A stretch of 7,658 bases of DNA from JBFHER01 sp041584055 (GTDB taxonomy: Bacteria > Bacteroidota > Bacteroidia > Bacteroidales > UBA5342): assembly GCA_041584055.1 (NCBI GenBank), contig JBFHER010000179.1, forward strand, positions 1-7,658, given 5' to 3'. Numbering within the stretch: the stretch's first letter is position 1; each line of letters opens with the position of its first letter. Shown one piece after another: positions 1 through 6,540 of this stretch. A model generated the notes under the pieces. That model saw nothing but the letters and a program-made list of their open reading frames with translations, did no database searches and was not told where the DNA came from. The position numbers were made by a program, and so were the translations under genes.

Positions 1-779
1 AAAACGCCGATATTACCAACAAAAGGAATGTTGAATGCCAATTTTGCCACTAACAGCCCCAGGCATAAATCAAACAAACCAATCAACCAAAAAGGAATGA
101 GTTTCCCGGCAATGAACTGATATTTTTTGATTGGAGTAACATTTATTTGCTCGATGGTACCTAGTTCCTTCTCTCGTACAAGATTCATCCCTCCCAACAT
201 CATTCCGATAATGGTCACCAGAATCACCAGAACCCCTGGTGCCATGTAAAATTTAAAATCTAATTCTGTGTTGTACCAGAAATTTGTATTCACAAGAATC
301 ATGGGTCTGTTTGACAAGGATATATTGACTTGCTTTAATAGAACATCCTGATTAAATGAAGCAATGATTTGCTGGGTATATGCCACTGTTAACTCCGCAG
401 CATTACCATTGAGTGCATCCATTAACAACTGAACATCGCATGCCCCTGTACTAAATAAATCTGATTCAAAATCCTGAGGAACCTGCAACACAGCATCCAC
501 CTTTCCTTGCACCAACAGATCTTCAATATTCAAGGCATCTGTTCCATATTGATCTATTTTATAAAATGGAGATCCTGAAAAATGTGAGATCAATTCGTTG
601 GAACTTTGAGAATTATCTCTATCCACAACTGCCATGTGAATCTCTTTTATTTCGAAGGTCGCAGCATAAACCAAAATGAGCATCTGAACCAGAGGCAATG
701 CAAAAATAATCGGCAACATCGCTTTGTTTCGAAATGTCTGTATAAACTCCTTCTGTATGATGTATAGAATGGTGCGCAT
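1..779 (-). CDS. ABC-2 type transporter permease (second permease of the pump), 3' end cut by window edge
   Basis: This is an inner-membrane permease subunit of an ABC exporter, resembling the YbhR/YhhJ family. The frame is open from an ATG at 779-777 to the left edge: 259 complete codons plus two bases. Family members are usually about 370 residues, so roughly the last third is missing. Visible parts are a cytoplasmic start (MRTILYIIQKEFIQTFRNKA), a first membrane segment at about residues 21-41, and a large extracytoplasmic domain at about 42-176. Then come the FWYNTELDFKFYMAPG stretch at 167-182, a second membrane segment at about 181-200, the cytoplasmic coupling motif VREKELGTIEQINVTPI at 201-217, and further hydrophobic segments from about 226. 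The start codon overlaps the stop of the preceding permease by one base (TAATG), which supports translational coupling. It probably pairs with that permease as a heterodimer. The substrate cannot be read from the sequence. Confidence 0.93.
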   Translation of the reverse strand, partial: MRTILYIIQKEFIQTFRNKAMLPIIFALPLVQMLILVYAATFEIKEIHMAVVDRDNSQSSNELISHFSGSPFYKIDQYGTDALNIEDLLVQGKVDAVLQVPQDFESDLFSTGACDVQLLMDALNGNAAELTVAYTQQIIASFNQDVLLKQVNISLSNRPMILVNTNFWYNTELDFKFYMAPGVLVILVTIIGMMLGGMNLVREKELGTIEQINVTPIKKYQFIAGKLIPFWLIGLFDLCLGLLVAKLAFNIPFVGNIGV

Positions 780-1876
780 TATTCCAGTCTGATTTTAAAG
801 TTTTTAACAGCCAATCCAAGAATTACGATGGTGATGCCGATTAAAATCAGGGTAGGCTTTAACACAACATCAAGCCCTGCTCCTTTTAACATCACTCCCC
901 TTACTATTTCAATAAACCATCTGGGTGGCATAATCAAACTTAAATATTGCAACACCAGCGGCATGTTTTTAATTGGAAAGATAAAACCTGACAGCAATAT
1001 GGTTGGCAGCATTAAAGCAAACGCAGATATCGCCATCGCAATCATTTGATTTGGAGCTTTGGTGGATATAAACACGCCCAGACTCAAAGCCAGTAACACA
1101 TACAAAACGATCTCCCCAAATAGAATAACCATGCTTCCCTTTATGGGAACATCAAACACAACATTCCCCAACCACAAGACAAGCACAGCATCAAGCACCG
1201 AAAGAATTAAATATGGAGTTACTTTGCCCAATATGATCTGAATGGGCTTGAGTGGTGAGGCCAGCAATATTTCCATTGTTCCCATTTCTTTTTCCCGGGC
1301 AATCGTAACGGATGTCATAAGCGCTGAGATAAGGATGAGTATCACCGCGATGATACCGGGAACAAAATTGTATGCAGCCTTAAGATTTTCATTAAAAAGC
1401 ATCCTGACTTTTGTTGCAACACCGTTCTGAACACCGGCTTTAGGACGTAGATAATCCATTACGATTGCATTGGAATAGGTACTTACCAGTGTTGCCATAT
1501 TGGGATCTGAGGCATCCGCTATAATCTGCAGGTTTGCGCCACCTTCGCTTAAAAGATTCCTCCCAAAGTTGTTTTCAAACACCAACACCTCTTTCACCTT
1601 GCCACTTTTAAAAAGTGCATCAATTTCATCCGGGTTATTGATATTTGCAGCCAACTCAAAATAGCCGCTTCCAAGAAGCTTATTAACAATCTCTACAGTT
1701 ACATCATCTTTAGAATAATCCAATACCCCAATTTTCACATTGCTAATCTCGGTCGTAAGTACATATCCAAATAATACCAGTTGGGCAACAGGTATTCCAA
1801 AGAGAATAATGAGTGTTCTCACATCCCTGAAAATATGGTAAAATTCTTTTATAACAAATCCTCGAAAACGGTTCAT
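779..1876 (-). CDS. ABC-2 type transporter permease (first permease of the pump)
   Basis: A 365-residue inner-membrane permease, full length for the family and resembling YbhS. It has a cytoplasmic N-terminus with the KEFYHIFRD element, membrane segment 1 at about residues 20-40, and a large extracytoplasmic domain at about 43-170. Further membrane segments lie at about 171-193, 219-240, 248-270, 278-300 and 340-357. The conserved cytoplasmic AREKEMGTMEILLASPLKP element at 193-211 follows the second segment and is expected to contact the ATPases. The LSGFIFPIKNMP motif at 295-306 is diagnostic of ABC-2 permeases. The ATG at 1876 lies 6 bp after the ATPase stop codon. Its stop overlaps the next permease start by one base. 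The two permeases align in layout but differ clearly in sequence, so a heterodimeric channel is likely. Confidence 0.96.
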   Translation of the reverse strand: MNRFRGFVIKEFYHIFRDVRTLIILFGIPVAQLVLFGYVLTTEISNVKIGVLDYSKDDVTVEIVNKLLGSGYFELAANINNPDEIDALFKSGKVKEVLVFENNFGRNLLSEGGANLQIIADASDPNMATLVSTYSNAIVMDYLRPKAGVQNGVATKVRMLFNENLKAAYNFVPGIIAVILILISALMTSVTIAREKEMGTMEILLASPLKPIQIILGKVTPYLILSVLDAVLVLWLGNVVFDVPIKGSMVILFGEIVLYVLLALSLGVFISTKAPNQMIAMAISAFALMLPTILLSGFIFPIKNMPLVLQYLSLIMPPRWFIEIVRGVMLKGAGLDVVLKPTLILIGITIVILGLAVKNFKIRLE

Positions 1877-1882
1877 ACTAAT

Positions 1883-2608
1883 CTACCTCGCTAGTTTTAA
1901 AAAGACTTCATCCATGTTTGAAACCTGATATGTTTTCATTAATTCTTTGGGGCTGTCCAGTGCTACAATTTTTCCCGCTACCATGATAGACACACGATCG
2001 CAATATTCAGCTTCATCCATGTAATGTGTTGTTACAAAAACTGTAATCCCGGATGCTGTAGCGTCATAAATTAAGTCCCAGAACTGTCGACGTGTTACTG
2101 GATCCACTCCTCCGGTTGGTTCATCCAAAAAAACAAGATCTGGTTGATGAAAGATTGCGACAGAAAATGCCAGCTTTTGCTTCCATCCCAATGGAAGTGA
2201 ACCAATCCGTCTGTCCTTGAGATGAGCAATGTTTAGTTTTTTCAACAATTCGGTCTCCCTCGCCTTTCTCTCTTTTGCTCTCATACCGTAAATGGATGCA
2301 TAAAACCGAATGTTTTCTGAAATGGTCAGGTCTTCGTACAACGAAAATTTCTGACTCATATAACCGATGCTTTTTTTTATTTTTTCTGTCTGGGTATAGA
2401 CGTTAAAACCGTTGACCGTCATTTCGCCGGATGTAGGTTTAGAAAGGCCAGATAGAATTCTGATGGCTGTTGTTTTCCCCGCACCATTCGCGCCCAGGAA
2501 ACCGAATATCTCCCCTTTGTACACATTGAAGTTAAGCTTGTCGTTTGCCACAAACGATCCAAACTTTTTCACCATATCCTTTACTTCTATGACCGAATCT
2601 TTATGCAT
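1883..2608 (-). CDS. ABC transporter ATPase with non-canonical signature motif (YbhF C-half-like)
   Basis: A 241-residue nucleotide-binding subunit that powers the exporter at the cytoplasmic face of the inner membrane. Motifs in order: aromatic A-loop at F16, Walker A GANGAGKT at 39-46, Q-loop Q86 in YMSQKFSLYEDLT, signature region SLPLGWKQK at 137-145, Walker B LVFLDEP at 158-164 with catalytic Glu163, D-loop GGVD at 166-169, and H-loop His195 in TTHYMDEAE. The signature is LPLGW where LSGGQ is expected. From memory, the C-terminal half of E. coli YbhF carries a very similar LPLGF, so this looks like a family trait and not decay. The protein ends in NMDEVFLKLAR, a typical ABC C-terminal helix. 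The ATG overlaps the end of the preceding ATPase gene by 8 bp. It should form a heterodimer with that ATPase. An A8 run (2371-2378 on the opposite strand as T8) lies in codons near residues 76-80. Confidence 0.96.
   Translation of the reverse strand: MHKDSVIEVKDMVKKFGSFVANDKLNFNVYKGEIFGFLGANGAGKTTAIRILSGLSKPTSGEMTVNGFNVYTQTEKIKKSIGYMSQKFSLYEDLTISENIRFYASIYGMRAKERKARETELLKKLNIAHLKDRRIGSLPLGWKQKLAFSVAIFHQPDLVFLDEPTGGVDPVTRRQFWDLIYDATASGITVFVTTHYMDEAEYCDRVSIMVAGKIVALDSPKELMKTYQVSNMDEVFLKLAR
1886..1889 (-). promoter_or_regulatory. Possible Shine-Dalgarno (GAGG) for the first permease
   Basis: On the minus strand GAGG lies 9 bases before the permease ATG at 1876, inside the last codons of the upstream ATPase gene. 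This is the only non-overlapping junction in the operon. The other starts I checked have no clear Shine-Dalgarno, as is usual in Bacteroidota. A four-base match could be chance. Confidence 0.35.
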
Positions 2609-3515
2609 TGTTATCGGTTTTCATCAGCTGAATAAAAACATCCTCGATCTCCGGTTCTATAGGGCTCACTGACACATCTTGAAGTCCGGCTTCCTCCATC
2701 CTTTTAGCTACTTCTGTCTGATCCAGCTTTCCTTTGCTTGTGTTTACATGTATATCCTGTCCAAAACTAAAAACCGACATCACATCATTGGTTAATGAAA
2801 CTTGATTTTTTGCAGATTTAAGATTGGATGCACTCACCTTCCACAAATCACCTGCAAAGGTTTTTCTTATTTCAGCAGGTGTTCCCATTTTAAGCAACGT
2901 TCCATTTTGCATAAGTCCAACACGGTCGCAAAGAGAAGCTTCATCCATATAAGGCGTTGAAACAAGAATTGTCATTCCCATTTTCTTAAAGTTGTAAAGC
3001 AAATCCCAGAATTCCTTTCTGGAGACTGCATCTACGCCGGTGGTTGGCTCATCAAGGAATAAAACTTTAGGTTGATGAACAAGCGCACAACTTAATGCAA
3101 GTTTTTGCTTCATCCCACCGGATAACTTTCCCGCCCGTCGATTCTTAAACGGTTCTATCTGAATGTATATATCTTTTATCAATTCGTAATTCTCCTCCAG
3201 TGTTGTACCGAAAACCGTTGCGAAAAATTTCAGGTTTTCTTCCACCGTGAGATCTGCGTATAAGGCAAACTTCCCTGGCATGTAACCTGTTATCCGTCGA
3301 ACATCCTTGTATTGTTTTAAAACATCGTACCCACCCACTGATGCTTCTCCCGAATCCGCCAGCAACAAGGTCATCAATATTCGTATGAGGGATGTTTTTC
3401 CGGCACCATCAGGGCCAATCAGTCCAAACAGCTCTCCCTCCCTGACATGCAGGTCAATGGATTTTAACGCTTTTGTCTGACCATATGTTTTTTCTATGGA
3501 TCGTGCCTGAATCAC
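2601..3515 (-). CDS. ABC transporter ATPase lacking Q-loop Gln and H-loop His (YbhF N-half-like), GTG start
   Basis: A 304-residue nucleotide-binding subunit. It has A-loop Y11, Walker A GPDGAGKTS at 34-42, canonical signature LSGGM at 131-135, Walker B VLFLDEP at 151-157 with Glu156, and D-loop TGVD at 159-162. Two conserved catalytic-site residues are missing. The Q-loop glutamine is Gly81 (YMPGKFALYADLT), and the H-loop histidine is Pro188 (STPYMDEA). The Walker A variant GPDGAGKT matches, from memory, the N-terminal half of E. coli YbhF, whose H-loop His is also replaced. A C-terminal extension of about 80 residues (220-304) follows the core and ends in EPEIEDVFIQLMK. The start is GTG at 3515-3513, overlapping the adaptor's TGA stop as GTGA. 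No in-frame ATG fits, because the next Met lies inside the core. The gene's end overlaps the second ATPase by 8 bp (ATGCATAA). Confidence 0.95.
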   Translation of the reverse strand: MIQARSIEKTYGQTKALKSIDLHVREGELFGLIGPDGAGKTSLIRILMTLLLADSGEASVGGYDVLKQYKDVRRITGYMPGKFALYADLTVEENLKFFATVFGTTLEENYELIKDIYIQIEPFKNRRAGKLSGGMKQKLALSCALVHQPKVLFLDEPTTGVDAVSRKEFWDLLYNFKKMGMTILVSTPYMDEASLCDRVGLMQNGTLLKMGTPAEIRKTFAGDLWKVSASNLKSAKNQVSLTNDVMSVFSFGQDIHVNTSKGKLDQTEVAKRMEEAGLQDVSVSPIEPEIEDVFIQLMKTDNNA

Positions 3516-4429
3516 TCTGCAACATTCTTACTTATAACCACTTCACCCGGCATTCCAATTTTGAGACTGCCATCATTGGGAACTTCAATTTTCATTGCGT
3601 AAACAAACTTCACCCGCTCCTCTTTTGTTTGAATAACTTTGGGGGTGAACTCAGATTTATCTGAAATCCAAATTATTTTCCCCGGATAGGTTTTATACCT
3701 GTCATTCGGCACATCAATCAGAACATCAATTTTTTTCCCAAGCTCAACCTGTGAAAGTTGATCACCTGAAATGTAAACTTTCAATACAAGAGATGAAATA
3801 TCAGACAATTTGTAGATTGCTTTGCCCGGACTTGTCAATTCACCCTTTTCTGAATATTTCTCCAGAACAATGCCATCAACAGGTGATCTTAAAAAACAAT
3901 CATTGATTTTTTTATCCATGAGTTTCACCTGCGCCATTATCACATCCACCTGATTATTGATGGATCCATAATTTGCGCCGAGCACCTCGATTTGTCTTTC
4001 CAGTAAAGAAATCTGGCCTTTCAAATCGTCCACTTTCTTTTGCTCAATGGCACCATCCACAAGCATTTTATCCAGCCTTGCTTCATCCTTTTCCAGGTTT
4101 GCGATCTGCTGTCTTAAAACTTTTACCTCTGCTCTTATCCTTGGTTTTCCAGAAAGAACAGACGAGCGTTGAGCCATCAATTGTTCCTTTTGCAAATGCA
4201 GCTCCATGGTGTCAACCAAACCAACGATTTCTCCCTGTTTTACCTGATCCCCCTCGCCAGCTTTCAAGAACATTAATTCGCCACCAACCCGTGAGGAAAG
4301 CATTACTTCTTCCGCTTCGAAATTTCCAAATGCATCCGCTCCATCCTCTCTGGATTTACAAGATGTAACTGCAAGTAAAATCAGCAAAAAATAAGTACTG
4401 CTGCATCTTATTCTATTTCGCGTTTTCAT
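3512..4429 (-). CDS. HlyD-family periplasmic adaptor (membrane fusion) lipoprotein
   Basis: A 305-residue adaptor that links the inner-membrane ABC exporter to the outer-membrane channel. The N-terminus has a basic start, a hydrophobic stretch at about residues 12-22 and a lipobox VTSC with Cys24, so it is probably a lipid-anchored lipoprotein. The first half of the lipoyl/biotinyl-like domain lies at about 38-75 (SSRVGGELMFLKAGEGDQVK), then a long coiled-coil hairpin at about 76-175. The second lipoyl half is at about 176-208, containing LRSPVDGIVLEKYSEKGELT. The beta-barrel and membrane-proximal part follows from about 210, with FTPKVIQTKEERVKFVYAMK at 261-280 and IGMPGEVVIS near the end. 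The FTPK..QTKEER element resembles YbhG-type adaptors. The gene overlaps the TolC-like gene upstream by 17 bp and the first ATPase downstream by 4 bp. Which membrane holds the lipid anchor is not determined by the sequence alone. Confidence 0.95.
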   Translation of the reverse strand: MKTRNRIRCSSTYFLLILLAVTSCKSREDGADAFGNFEAEEVMLSSRVGGELMFLKAGEGDQVKQGEIVGLVDTMELHLQKEQLMAQRSSVLSGKPRIRAEVKVLRQQIANLEKDEARLDKMLVDGAIEQKKVDDLKGQISLLERQIEVLGANYGSINNQVDVIMAQVKLMDKKINDCFLRSPVDGIVLEKYSEKGELTSPGKAIYKLSDISSLVLKVYISGDQLSQVELGKKIDVLIDVPNDRYKTYPGKIIWISDKSEFTPKVIQTKEERVKFVYAMKIEVPNDGSLKIGMPGEVVISKNVAE

Positions 4430-5708
4430 AGTCCAAGCCTATTAAAGTTAAATATTCGTATTTTAATTGTAAGATTTCCAGTTGTCTTTGATTCAACCTA
4501 AGTTCTGCCTCAAGCATCTCATTTAATTTTGAAATGTAATCAGCGCTTGTAATCACCCCGTTAGCTAATCTGGATGAAGCCGTTTGTTCAATTTCTTTAT
4601 AAAGATGAAGAATTTTTTCATCACTTTCAATCATATGCTGCGATGTTAATATTTCATCCCATTTCGACTTCTGAGCCAGCTCAAGTTGAAATAAAAAATT
4701 TTGTTCATTACTACTCACTATATCTTTTTGCATATCAATCAATTGCCGCTTACGCTTTGTCTCATTCCAGTCATATACTTTCCAGTTCAGACCAACGCCA
4801 ACCATATACCAATCATCAAAGGCATCACTTAACATATTTAATCCGGGACGTCCATAGCCAGCCTGACCAAATCCGTAGACCCTTGGCCTCCTTGTTTTCT
4901 GAATCATATCCGACTGAAGATCCAATTGCTGTTTTTGGATGCTAAAAAGATCCAGTTCAGGCCTTTTATTGGCAAAACCCTTATTTTTTAACACAAGGGT
5001 CCTCGGCATTTCCAATTGTATTTCGGGTCCAAGATCTTCTCCTATAAGCAAAGCCAGCAAGTGCAATGATGTATTTTTGCTGCTTTTCAACTGTGCAATC
5101 AGCTGCGTTGCTTTGATCATTTCTGCCTCCAGATGCAGAAGTTCACTTTTGTGCTGTATCTCATTTTCAACTGCTGACTTCAGCTTATCTTTTTGCTTTT
5201 TAAGTGTGGTCAATCTCAATTCTGCCAGTTCAATTTGTGACGTTAATTTTAGATTCGAAAAAAATACACCATTGACCCTTGTGCGTATTTCAAACAAATC
5301 GATTTTCACTTTCTCCTGCTGTACCAAAGACGAAATCAATTCGGCTTCTTTACTTGCTTTTATCAATCCGCCATCATAAATCGTTTGTGTAATATCAAGG
5401 TATGCCTTGTACCAGTCTTTTGACATTTCAGGCAGCTCAAATCCGGGAATAGGCACGTCCAGATCTAGTGAAACCACATCTGATTGCCAGCTCATTCTAC
5501 CATTTAGAACGACCTGTGGTTTCCAGGCAGCACCTTTGTTCTCTGCGTTTAATTCTCCCATGCCTTGATGAGCGATCAATTGCGACTTAAGTGGACTGTT
5601 GTTTTCTGCTTTGGCATAACAATCGTCAAGTGCTAAGCCCTGTCCCCATATCGACAATAGCCCGCAGGACAATAACAGAACTATCATTCCAAAGGTTTTA
5701 TTCTTCAT
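4413..5708 (-). CDS. TolC-family outer-membrane efflux channel protein
   Basis: A 431-residue outer-membrane factor expected to trimerise into an exit duct for the pump. An N-terminal signal peptide covers about residues 1-24, with cleavage probably near GQG at 22-24. Cys15 within the hydrophobic core is not in a good lipobox. The mature protein starts with LALDDCYAKAENNSPL, the usual family opening. It shows the two-fold repeat of the family. Repeat one has a strand pair ending in ITQTIYDGGLIKAS (106-119), followed by long helices at about 119-220. Repeat two begins at RPEL (249-252), has VGVGLNWKVYDWN (303-315), then helices to the end with LANGVITSADYISKL (381-395). Its start lies inside the last codons of the TetR gene (11 bp overlap). 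Carrying its own channel gene means the pump need not borrow a shared TolC. Confidence 0.96.
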   Translation of the reverse strand: MKNKTFGMIVLLLSCGLLSIWGQGLALDDCYAKAENNSPLKSQLIAHQGMGELNAENKGAAWKPQVVLNGRMSWQSDVVSLDLDVPIPGFELPEMSKDWYKAYLDITQTIYDGGLIKASKEAELISSLVQQEKVKIDLFEIRTRVNGVFFSNLKLTSQIELAELRLTTLKKQKDKLKSAVENEIQHKSELLHLEAEMIKATQLIAQLKSSKNTSLHLLALLIGEDLGPEIQLEMPRTLVLKNKGFANKRPELDLFSIQKQQLDLQSDMIQKTRRPRVYGFGQAGYGRPGLNMLSDAFDDWYMVGVGLNWKVYDWNETKRKRQLIDMQKDIVSSNEQNFLFQLELAQKSKWDEILTSQHMIESDEKILHLYKEIEQTASSRLANGVITSADYISKLNEMLEAELRLNQRQLEILQLKYEYLTLIGLDYENAK

Positions 5709-6315
5709 TTTTCAACTGTTTTAAAAGTGTATTGGCCACAACATTTGTGCGCTCATTTAGAAATTGCTGATAAGCCGCATCATCGTTTGCAAAAAGCACC
5801 TTTAAAAATGCATTTTTAGCTAAAAAAGGGATGACACTTAAACCAATTAAATTAACAATATAATGCCTGGGATCACCTTTAAATTCGTATCCTTCCGCTT
5901 TAGCTTTTTTCAAAACCTTGTTTGCAAGGCTAATATCTGCCAATCCCTTCACAGGAGAAAATTGCATGTATTCAGGGGTTCTTGAAATCGCATTTAAAAT
6001 AAATAAGGGCAAATATGGATTTTCACTGATCAATTGAAAATATTTTTCGACAATCAGGTAAACCTGTTTCTCAAATGTTTCATCCCCTTCCAGAATTAAC
6101 CTCACATCCGGAACAAATTTTGAAAATGCCTGCTGAAATATTGCATCAAATAATTTATCTTTTGACCTGAAATAATAGTGAAGCAAGGATTTATTAATTC
6201 CTGCCTCATCTGCAATCTCCTGCATGCGAGCACCATCCTTTCCTTTTTCAAAGAATACTTTTTTAGCAGCAATTAATATTTTCTGTTCAGTATGCTTTTC
6301 TTTAGCCTTAACCAT
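5698..6315 (-). CDS. TetR-family transcriptional regulator, likely autorepressor of the pump operon
   Basis: A 205-residue DNA-binding regulator counted from the ATG at 6315-6313. The same frame extends 9 bases further to a TTG at 6324, but the ATG is the more likely start. The N-terminal helix-turn-helix domain spans about residues 8-56: TEQKILIAAKKVFFEKGKDG, then the recognition part IADEAGINKSLLHYYF (34-49), then RSKDKLFDAIF. The all-helical C-terminal part (about 60-205) would bind a ligand and form the dimer. The ligand is not predictable. As first gene of the operon it is co-transcribed with the pump, with its stop overlapping the TolC-like gene by 11 bp. A promoter and near-palindrome immediately upstream suggest autoregulation. 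In E. coli the TetR regulator CecR controls the related ybh pump, so the pairing is known, but orthology is not shown here. Confidence 0.95.
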   Translation of the reverse strand: MVKAKEKHTEQKILIAAKKVFFEKGKDGARMQEIADEAGINKSLLHYYFRSKDKLFDAIFQQAFSKFVPDVRLILEGDETFEKQVYLIVEKYFQLISENPYLPLFILNAISRTPEYMQFSPVKGLADISLANKVLKKAKAEGYEFKGDPRHYIVNLIGLSVIPFLAKNAFLKVLFANDDAAYQQFLNERTNVVANTLLKQLKNEE

Positions 6316-6319
6316 TAAG
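6307..6319. promoter_or_regulatory. Second small inverted repeat at the tetR start codon
   Basis: The + strand CTTAACCATTAAG has perfect 5-bp arms (CTTAA / TTAAG) around a 3-bp centre, spanning the tetR ATG. It shares the 8-mer TTAACCAT with the larger palindrome 26 bases away (6334-6341), so it may be a second weaker regulator site. Alternatively it is chance in A/T-rich DNA. Confidence 0.3.
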
Positions 6320-6332
6320 TTCAACTATTTAG

Positions 6333-6350
6333 TTTAACCATATGGTCAAA
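6333..6350. promoter_or_regulatory. Candidate TetR operator (18-bp near-palindrome over the -7 box)
   Basis: The + strand reads TTTAACCATATGGTCAAA, an inverted repeat with a perfect 10-bp core ACCATATGGT and one mismatched pair (6336 against 6347). It overlaps the TTTG end of the -7 box and covers the predicted transcription start, an ideal place for steric repression. Size and symmetry suit a TetR-family dimer. Assignment to this regulator is inferred from position. Confidence 0.6.
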
Positions 6351-6378
6351 TATAAATACTTTCCATTTATTTTCCAAA
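6347..6378 (-). promoter_or_regulatory. Bacteroidota-type promoter of the efflux operon (-33 TTTG, -7 TATATTTG)
   Basis: Read on the minus strand, TTTG (6378-6375) is followed after 20 bases by TATATTTG (6354-6347). This matches the Bacteroidota primary sigma consensus TTTG / TAnnTTTG in sequence and spacing. The predicted transcription start falls around 6340, giving a leader of roughly 25 bases before the tetR ATG at 6315. No other comparable promoter was seen ahead of the operon, so this one probably serves all seven genes. Confidence 0.7.
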
Positions 6379-6380
6379 TT

Positions 6381-6420
6381 TATTTTATTCAGCGTTATTA
6401 ATTATTCGAAGAATAAAATA
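6381..6420. repeat. A/T-rich inverted repeat with 10-bp perfect arms upstream of the promoter
   Basis: TATTTTATTC (6381-6390) and its exact reverse complement GAATAAAATA (6411-6420) flank a 20-base loop. Inside the repeat a second hairpin is possible: TTATTC (6402-6407), a GAA loop, and GAATAA (6411-6416). The two structures share the right arm and exclude each other. The repeat lies between the porin-like gene and the operon's -33 box, starting 3 bases upstream of it. It could be a weak terminator for the upstream gene or a binding site for a regulator. There is no following T-run, so a terminator call is not secure. Confidence 0.5.
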
Positions 6421-6540
6421 CGCTTAACAAGCCATACAAGTAAACATGTGCCAGCTTAAAAAGTTAATAAAGCACAAACAGGGGCTAACAGACGACACGA
6501 AATTCAGGTAATTATGCGTTGATTTGATGGTAGAAAACCG

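Noticed and set aside
619..819. A 66-codon minus-strand frame crossing the junction of the two permease genes
   Set aside because: It is an out-of-frame shadow of the second permease. The real permease frame starts at the ATG at 779 and reads through to the left edge with clear ABC-2 motifs.
828..5379. Several plus-strand open frames of 60-146 codons within the operon
   Set aside because: Each lies opposite a well-supported minus-strand gene, has no recognisable domain, and shows the composition expected of an antisense shadow.
6313..6324. TTG at 6324 as the tetR start
   Set aside because: An ATG three codons later (6315) fits the usual N-terminal length of TetR proteins and the distance from the predicted promoter. 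The TTG is only a permissive alternative.
6448..6475. Possible terminator hairpin with GTGC / GCAC arms downstream of the porin-like gene
   Set aside because: Only four base pairs with a 20-base loop and no T-run after the right arm. It is too weak to call.
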